DNA from: Irineochytrium annulatum
Lineage: Eukaryota; Chytridiomycota; Chytridiomycetes; Chytridiales; Chytridiaceae
Direction: 5' to 3'
NCBI GenBank assembly: GCA_027600665.1
Contig: JADGJL010000816.1
Span: forward strand, 1-13,408
Length of the DNA stretch: 13,408 bases
The translations under genes were made by a program, and so were the position numbers. The notes under the pieces were generated by a model. That model was not told the origin of the DNA and ran no database searches. It was given only the letters and a program-made list of their open reading frames with translations. Of the stretch, positions 7,501-13,408 are shown in pieces (positions within the stretch are counted from its first letter, which is position 1; the number at the start of each line of letters is the position of its first letter).

Positions 7501-9713
7501 AGAGGAGCCGCGTGGTTGACCGCATCTCGGAGCCATCATCATCGCCGTTGAGGTTTAGGACGTCGTACTTTAACACGGCGTCCCAATGCGTTTCCTTCGT
7601 CTCGTATGCGATCATAACGAGCGCATCCCCGTGTATCCGAAGACCTGCCAATAACGAGGTAAGACCCTCGCTTCTAATACCGAGTATCGTAATACGTACC
7701 GAACCGATCCATCGCCTCCTCATAAGTCCGCCTCCGCTCCCCGACTGCCCCATCGCCCCTCTGGAACGCCACGATCTCCTCAAACAAAATTTGATCCTGC
7801 CTAAACATAAAATGCACCAGGTTTTTCCCATGCCGCGTCGTCAGGATCGTCTCCGGCTCTAGCACCTTAAGCAGCGCCGAGCCAGGCCCGAACGCCTCCT
7901 CCTCGATAAGCGAGCACTCCATGTCGTCCGTGCTGCCGCCAGACGAGTGAGTCTCCGCCCTCGATTCCCCACGCCCCGGCAACGTCTCCCGATCCCGGTC
8001 GGCCGAGCCCGACGAACGGCGGTCACTCCCGCCGGCCCCCGTCGTGGCCGTCCCCGTCGTCGTGTCCCCGCCCATCACGCTGTCGTTTCGAAGCGGGCTC
8101 GCCTTGTACGGGCGGTATGTCACCGGCGCGTTCAGGGTCTGCTTTCGAGGCGCGTTGCCGGACTGGTTGAGGAAGTGTGGGTCGTCGTCGAGCTGAATCA
8201 TAAGGTAGTCCTTATGCTGATCGGCCTTGCGCTGTTCGTCTTTGCGCTGATTGTTCTTCGCAACGCCGGCGGTGCTGGGTAGCGGTGCTGGGAGCGTTGG
8301 ATTGGATGACATCGTCAAGTTAGATGGAAGCGTAAATGTCGATGCCGTCCCCGGGCTCGAGTCCAAGGTCGGCACGGTCGTACTAGCTGACCACCATCCG
8401 CCCAGACCCCAATCCTCCGACGGTCCCCGCGGCTTCGCGTCCGGGACGGAGCTGCTACCGCTCGAGAGCGTGTCCGTGCTATAAGGCAGTCGTGCGGGGA
8501 TACCCGGGTTCGACCTAACCGTCGGTGTGGGCTGATGGCGAGCGGGCCTCGGCGCGGCCGCCTCCTTCGACGCCACAATCATCGCCGCTGCGGGCGTCGT
8601 CATCGCGTCCGGCCTATGGTGCTCCCGGAGCAGCTGAGGCGCCGTGTCCGTGCCGCGCGGCTGGTGGGAGTACGGGCGCTTCCGCTCTTTTACGGCGGCC
8701 GCGGATGCTGCGGCTGCACCCGCGGCGGCTGCGTTGAGAGCAAAAGCGTTCCCGGCGGGGGCGTTCGCGGCGACAGGGGTCGCGACAACGGCCGCGGCAA
8801 CGTGGGCGTGATGCGGGTTCGTGATGATCCGCGGAACGTCGTTCGGCTTGGCCCGCGGTCGCATCGGTGGTGGTAAATGTGCTGCAGAGGAGGACATCGA
8901 CGCCGTGGGTCCCGCATCCACCCCCCTGGGCTTCCTTCCGGCCTGCGGTATCCGCCCCTGCGCCTTCTCCCTCTTCTTCTCCCTCCTCTGCTGCTTCTTC
9001 AGGTACCGGAAGGCGATCTCGGCCGCTTTGACGGAATCCAGCGACGACTTCGGGCTTGGCTCCGGGGGTCCGCCGTGGGCCATTCCCTCGTCGCTCATCG
9101 CGGTTTCCTTCGAATTCGGCGTTATCGCCCCTCCGCCTCGATCCGGTGGCGGTGACGGCGTCGGTCTCCCCGTCGAACCCGACTGCCTACCCGCCGACGG
9201 TACGGCCACTGCCGTCGCCGAGCTTCGGTCCGTCGTCACTGTGTACGGCAATGACAACCGGACCGGATCCGTCGCGGGACTCGCGGCATCGCTGAGGAAG
9301 AACGAGTCGACGTCCGGCGGTAGGTCGATCGAGATGGAGGTGGAGGCCTGACCGCCCCGGCCCGTCCTGGAGCTCTGATTCCCGAGCACCGTGACTGGAT
9401 CTCCGAAGAGGTGGATGCCGTCCGACGGCTGCAAATGCGGCAGAGGGTAATACTGGTCGTGATATCCTCCCAAAGGAATTGGCGGGTGATGTGATGTCAG
9501 GAAATCGTGTGGTGGCGACGGCGGGACGTAGACCGAATGGTTCTCGTTCCTTCTCCTCCTTGCAGCCCTCGTAAAGGGAGTGGTTACCGGGTGCGGATGC
9601 GGATGCGATCTCCTGTAGTGGCCGTTCCTATCGAAGGCGGGGGACGACGGCTCGTACGCCAGGTAGTCCTGCGGTATAGAGTTTCTCGGTGGGCCACCCT
9701 CGCGGGGATGCAT
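4541..9713 (-). CDS. TMEM16/anoctamin-family membrane protein, giant N-terminal extension
   Basis: Family members are calcium-regulated lipid scramblases or ion channels, or membrane tethers. Exons on the minus strand: 9713-7700, 7644-6632, 6584-5886, 5828-5700, 5645-5214, 5152-4760, 4702-4541, giving 1613 residues against roughly 700-1000 usual. Residues 1-625 are low-complexity (Pro, Ser, His, Ala runs) with a basic helix KKQQRREKKREK near 235. A cytosolic dimerisation-like domain spans about 632-795, ending LKIIAPFETLGRRAERIKLQ. A disordered insert (about 796-985) follows. The anoctamin core runs from ALHDGPY (1048), QPLPQIRNYFGEQVAWYFAW (1098), ENHKT (1298) and FVNNYSGLIYV (1319) to GFVALFSCAFPLAPLLALIN (1453) and IVFEHLVLL, then WLIDWLTPDIP (1561) and a short acidic tail. 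Key calcium-site residues are partly missing (see findings). The ATG at 9713 is the first Met of the frame; an earlier non-coding exon cannot be excluded. Confidence 0.92.
5646..5699 (-). other. 54-base frame-preserving intron in the anoctamin gene
   Basis: On the minus strand GTAAGTATTT starts at 5699 and TGGTTGCAG ends at 5646, with CTGAC as a possible branch site. It is stop-free and 18 codons long, so it can be read through as SIFVPAFRYVNLTAW. Removing it gives NIIVLTPLYLRLSYYLNRIE, the spacing seen in anoctamins between this helix and the E-N-H-x-T motif. The intron call therefore rests on both splice signals and family spacing. Confidence 0.85.
6585..6631 (-). other. 47-base intron in the anoctamin gene
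   Basis: The donor GTGAGT (6631) and acceptor CTCAACCTATTCAG (ending 6585) join SSEKRNLL to VHVIVQGCRIK in phase, restoring the arginine-and-hydrophobic segment that precedes the LHDG motif in anoctamins. Later acceptors in the same area (ending 6541 or 6531) were considered and fit less well. Confidence 0.8.
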
Positions 9714-9951
9714 GGAAGGTCGGAGGTCCCCAATCCACGGCTCGGCACGGCTCGCACGGCTTCGGCGCTAAGGATTCAGGAAGAGGTGGTGGGGAGGAAC
9801 GGCGGGTTTGACTTCAGCGCCTCTTTCCGCCCATTACTATGCTGAAGTAACGTCATTCCAGCCATTACCGAGAATACGCCAGATTGTGAGTATATTGAGT
9901 ACATAGCATTTAATTTAAGCACATTTAACTGCCTTTTTACTGTATCGCGGC

Positions 9952-9973
9952 TTTTTTTTTTTTTTTTCCCCCC
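9952..9973. repeat. T16C6 homopolymer tract
   Basis: Sixteen T (9952-9967) are followed by six C (9968-9973). On the anoctamin strand it is G6A16, about 240 bases before the start codon. Long dA:dT runs of this kind disfavour nucleosomes and are common in fungal promoters, so a promoter role for the anoctamin gene is plausible but inferred. A poly(A) remnant of a retroposed RNA is a less likely reading because no target-site duplication is obvious. Confidence 0.8.
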
Positions 9974-10259
9974 TGCAATTCAGCCTGGCATCTACGCGAA
10001 TGTGCTCGCAGAGCGCTGCCGCTGCACGGTGAGGCAGTTCTCTGGATTATTCGCGATGCATGCGAGAGGTTGGGGACCCCTCCGGCCCGCAACCTCATAC
10101 AGTTGGGACTGCAATGCGCGTTTTTGTTTCTTTGCAACGACCGCCGTCGCCGTCGCTGCGCTCATCGCCACGATATCGCCGCCGCGACTTCTCTCTGCCA
10201 TGGCCCGGGAGCAGATTTGCGGGTTTATATTCTATATATTTTGAAGGATTCACATAAGA

Positions 10260-10281
10260 TCAACATAACGTCAACATAATG
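10260..10281. repeat. 11-bp tandem repeat, two copies
   Basis: TCAACATAACG (10260-10270) is followed directly by TCAACATAATG (10271-10281), one mismatch. It abuts an AT-rich stretch (GTTTATATTCTATATATTTTG, near 10222-10242). Function unknown. Confidence 0.75.
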
Positions 10282-10299
10282 TCGTCAAACATCCTGCAT

Positions 10300-10911
10300 G
10301 ACCTTAAGTTTTCGTTGCTGCGATATGAGCGCTGCACATGCCAAGTTCTAAATCGGTCACCGACTCTGCGGGACGCTGTTGTTAACTCGACGGCCCGATG
10401 TAGAGGACAGGCCGATCGTCGGCAGATACAATGATTATGATCAGCAAGGCGTTGCAGTTGGATATAGCATATTGACCTCTTGACCGACGACGACCTGACG
10501 CGAAACCGGATGTTCAACGGCTCCTTGTTGATCATGGTCGTAGCAATACTCAATCCGCTGACCTCTTTGTAACCACCCTCAACACTAAGGGCATGGGCAG
10601 TGAGTTGCCAAACTAATACGGCCTGTAACGGCTGTTGATGTTTTCTGCGCACCTGGTAGCTGTCATAGCCCTTCGCGCGGGGCCGAGAAATGCACAGCCG
10701 CCACACGTTGTCGACCGCACCATCCTCCATGTCTACGACGCTGCGGTGTCTTTCCAGCAACCTCACAGCGGGAAAGCGCCTTCACCTTAGTCAACATGTT
10801 CTCTCTCAGTCGATCGAACAGGGGCAAATATGCTGGTTCGAAGTGGAGCGGTGATGTACGACCGTTCGCGATGTGGTGGTCCAGCACGCACGGCGCCAGT
10901 GGTCTATCCAA
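10300..10911 (-). pseudogene. Possible decayed coding relic, two overlapping frames
   Basis: Two minus-strand frames look coding in succession. The first (about 10911-10770) reads HHIANGRTSPLHFEP and then LPLFDRLRENMLTKV, with G/C-ending codons. The second (10766 down to about 10420) reads VRLLERHRSVVDMEDGAVDN and then VWRLCISRPRAKGYDSYQV. They are in different frames and overlap near 10770-10800, with no convincing splice pair between them, so a frameshifted relic is one explanation. After about 10430 the second frame becomes Cys/Arg-rich and loses protein-like character. I recognise no family. It may also be chance open frame in GC-rich DNA. Confidence 0.2.
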
Positions 10912-10912
10912 G

Positions 10913-10937
10913 CCAGTGCCTCAAAATCCAGTGCCTC
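10913..10937. repeat. 10-bp direct repeat
   Basis: CCAGTGCCTC occurs at 10913-10922 and again at 10928-10937 with a five-base spacer. It is short and could be a simple slippage duplication. Confidence 0.6.
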
Positions 10938-11889
10938 GTACATATTTATTATTGGCAGCCCAGCCGTGGGGAGCACACTGTTAGAACATCAGGTGGCCGA
11001 GGGGGTTGAGCCCTATGGATGATGGGTGTCGAGGGTGCGGGGAAAGATTAAAATTTTATTCTTGGTGACGTGTTACCCACTTAGTCACGCCTACCGTGAC
11101 CACTCGGCCCCCATTCACGAGGCTTACTACTTAATACACACATCTTCGGCATTTTGGTAAGATTTAATGTCTGTATCTCACATCACAGACGAGCTTTTAT
11201 GGGACAGTTTCAGCTGGTTAAGACTGCAGCGCGTAGTGCAGCTTACCTCGTTTGTGCTTATAATCTGGTGTATTTACTTCAAATGCTTTTTTTTGCCTAT
11301 AATCGCTTGTTACTATTTACCATGACGCGGTCACATTCACGTGGGTATTGTTGGGATGGAATGGCTGAATGGCTCGAGACCAAGAACGGCCCAGCACGAG
11401 CCGGGCCAGCGTTGTGGCGCGAAAGACGGCATGCTGTGCGGCCCCCACATGCGCACCTTACATGGCGCGACGGGCGGCGCGTGGTGACGACCAGACATTC
11501 GACCGCCGACCGTCCCAGACAGCCTCGTGGCAACCCGCGAAACGGCGATGAGTTGCGGGGGCGGTCCTGCCGATCAGCTTGGGACCCCGCCCCGCCCTTG
11601 GGGAGGGGAGAACTCGGGTCGGTCGCGTTCAAGCCGAGGTTTCGAGTTTCGGCAGACGCCCTCGTCTCGTCTTCAGTCAGGTTTCGGTCATGCAATTTTT
11701 GCTCTTTAAGGTCGGAATAGCGCGTTGGCTGCCGACAATTAACAGTCGGCTGGCTTCCTCCGCTGGATCGGGTTCCGCCCTTTCGTCCCGGCCTCGCGCA
11801 CGCTTCCTACTCCTGCACCCCCTTGCGTTCGCTTCCTTCGCCCGGTGGTCAGCAGAAGCGCTTGGAGACCAGCCGACGTTGTCTACCAA

Positions 11890-13408
11890 ATGAACATCAT
11901 CTTCCCATCGCCATCGCCGTCCCCATCACCGAGCTCGTCGCTAGCTCCTGCGGCCGCTTCACAACGCCCAGGCGCCGTCGCGTCGTCCGCAAAGCCCCAC
12001 GGCCATCCAGCACTAGCCGTGGATGGCCCGACCGCCGACCAGCAACATCACGGTGACGATAGCTTAATGGACTTGATCGCCGGCATGGCGGATGTCGGTA
12101 CGCCGGCGGCCAACAGGGTCGACGACATGATGATCCTGCATGTGCCGGACTTTTCCGGCCTGGTCGACCTCGCCGCAGACCTGGACATGGACATCGGCGG
12201 CAACAGTGGAAGCGGGGACGGGAACGGGGGCAACGAGCCGGACACGCATGCGTCGGCGGCTATGGGTGCGGACCACTTCTCCCGGCAGCTGCAGTCTCTC
12301 CACACGCTCTCCTCCTCGAACTCCCACTCGATACACGCTCCGGTGCCCTTCCACAGTCATCAGCACGGCAACTCTGGGCTGATGATGGCCGCCTCGGCGC
12401 CCGCCGCGACATCCCTTTTCTTCCAGCACCACGCGGACCTTTTCGCGGGCCTCGAGGCACTCGAAGCCGCCGCGATTGCGCCTCAACAGAATCAGCAGCA
12501 CCCGAACCTCCCGTCGCCGACGCCGTCGACGCCAAATGGGATGGACGACGGCTACAACCCAGTGAACAACGCGGCTATCAGCACGGGCATGCGTGTCGAG
12601 GAGGAGAAGGCCCTTATCGCGTCGTTTCTCCACAGCCAGGAGCGCGAGCAACGTCAACAGCAGCAGCAACAGCGTCGGCTCCAAACACATTTTCAACCCC
12701 AAAACCTCGACCAGGACCACGGCTCTGCATCAACATTGCGTGGTGGCAGCGGCGGCGCGTCCCCAATCTCTATCCCAAGCACGATTAATATTGAGAACGG
12801 GAGCGGTGGCAGCATGGTCGTGATCCCGTCGTCGCCCCTTTGGGGCCGAAGCGCGAGCCCCTTGATGACGGCCGGTGGTGTGGTGTCCATGTCGATGCCG
12901 GCGCACATAGCGTCAGGACATCTGTCGCCGGTGCCAAACCACGGGCACCCATACCAGCGGCAAGGACAGGGTCAACAGATACAACCGGTGCGGTCGATCA
13001 GCGCGAGCTCGGGGGAGTTTGAAAGGCTCGTGCCAGATGGGATTCTGCACAAGCCGATGAGGGATAGCATGACAACTTCAGGCTTCGCCGCGGGCTCGGG
13101 AGTCGATGGGGCGGCGGTTGGTGGGGTGGTGGGAAGACGAGAACGGGAAAGAACTAGCAGCTCAGGGAACTCATCGGTAAGGCTTTTAGTAAAGTGTTGC
13201 TTTCTTGCTATCCGAAAGCGATGGTAACCGATATGAACCTTACAGAACCTTCGCCTCTCGCCGCTTGATATGGGCGTGAACGAACCCCGCGTGAGTTCAA
13301 CGTCCCCGTCACCGACCACGCTACTGTCAACCGACTTCTCCTTCCTTGCCACAACCGCCACCAATTCGCATCAACCACAGCTCTCCCACCCGCCCTTCTC
13401 CCCCGTCC
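11890..13408 (+). CDS. Ser/Gly/Gln-rich regulator-like protein, 5' part (partial at window edge)
   Basis: Exon 1 is 11890-13176 (429 residues) and exon 2 is 13246-13408, running off the window; the intron 13177-13245 has GTAAGG and CCTTACAG and joins in phase (NSS to NLRLSPLDMG). The product so far is 483 residues with no folded domain I recognise. It begins MNIIFPSPSPSPSPSSS, then has acidic-hydrophobic patches DDSLMDLIAGM (57-67) and VPDFSGLVDLAADLDMDI (about 85-102) that resemble transcriptional activation segments, His/Gln/Ser-rich stretches, a Gln run (about 255-268) and many SP motifs (for example SSPLWGRSASPL). Such composition fits the disordered N-terminus of a transcription factor or co-regulator whose DNA-binding domain would lie beyond 13408; this is inference. 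The Met at 11890 is the first ATG of the frame; its -3 base is C. Confidence 0.7.

Larger units (their letters stand above)
9714..11889. other. Divergent intergenic region between anoctamin and the right-hand gene
   Basis: This 2.2 kb stretch lies upstream of both flanking genes and so should hold their promoters and 5' leaders. It contains a T16C6 tract (9952-9973), a short tandem repeat (10260-10281), a direct repeat (10913-10937) and a possible decayed reading frame on the minus strand (10300-10911). AT-rich segments lie near 9880-9950, 10220-10300 and 11040-11340. From about 11760 to 11850 the plus strand is pyrimidine-rich, as is common just before fungal start codons. I see no convincing intact gene. 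Confidence 0.6.

Noticed and set aside
8821..9351. Plus-strand open frame of 176 codons opposite the anoctamin N-terminus
   Set aside because: It lies antisense to a long exon of the real gene in GC-rich low-complexity DNA and shows no domain; a shadow frame.
9952..9967. Poly(T) as the tail of a retrotransposon on the minus strand
   Set aside because: No flanking target-site duplication, no upstream element-like coding sequence, and the C6 junction is unlike a typical tail.
10990..11060. A tRNA-like stretch beginning GGTGGCCGAGGGGGTTGAG, resembling the D-arm of Leu/Ser tRNAs
   Set aside because: No T-arm GTTCGAATC-type box follows at the right distance and no acceptor stem could be closed, so it is a chance resemblance to an A box.
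11154..11720. Plus-strand open frame of 188 codons upstream of the right-edge gene
   Set aside because: It starts without ATG at its first codon, its second half is Arg-rich and repetitive in character, and no domain is visible; more likely promoter or leader DNA.
12064..12720. Minus-strand open frame of 218 codons opposite the right-edge gene
   Set aside because: Arg/Val/Leu-rich antisense of a Ser/Gly/Gln-rich exon; the plus-strand frame is longer, continues through a good intron and has protein-like phrases.

Overview
The window reads as nuclear DNA from a GC-rich fungus. Genes are split by short GT-AG introns (mostly 45-69 bases, several with a recognisable CTNAC/CTAAC-like branch site before the acceptor). 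A Zn2Cys6 binuclear-cluster transcription factor, a protein class nearly confined to fungi, is present. A poly-Ala/poly-Gln, Ser/Pro-rich style and an unusually large anoctamin would suit an early-diverging (for example zoosporic) lineage, but that placement is a weak inference. I saw no prokaryotic operon structure, CRISPR array, rRNA, convincing tRNA or intact mobile element.

Layout: (1) 1-208, minus strand: the N-terminal part of an unrecognised protein, cut by the window edge. (2) 209-500: an AT-richer spacer that looks like a divergent promoter. (3) about 501-4085, plus strand: a nine-exon gene for a Zn2Cys6 transcription factor with a fungal middle-homology (Fungal_trans) domain; its zinc cluster is split by an intron. 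(4) 4086-4540: convergent 3' region. (5) 4541-9713, minus strand: a seven-exon gene for a 1613-residue TMEM16/anoctamin-type membrane protein with a very long disordered N-terminus. (6) 9714-11889: a 2.2 kb divergent intergenic region with small repeats, a T16C6 tract and a possible decayed coding relic. (7) 11890-13408, plus strand: the 5' part of a Ser/Gly/Gln-rich, regulator-like gene that runs off the right edge.

There is no sign that the genes form a cluster with one job; they look like independent neighbours. The most interesting points are the anoctamin, which appears to have lost three of the five acidic residues of the canonical calcium site while gaining about 600 N-terminal residues and a roughly 190-residue insertion; the stretched last loop (14 residues) of the zinc cluster; and two introns that are stop-free and a multiple of three long, so simple ORF reading absorbs them into the proteins.
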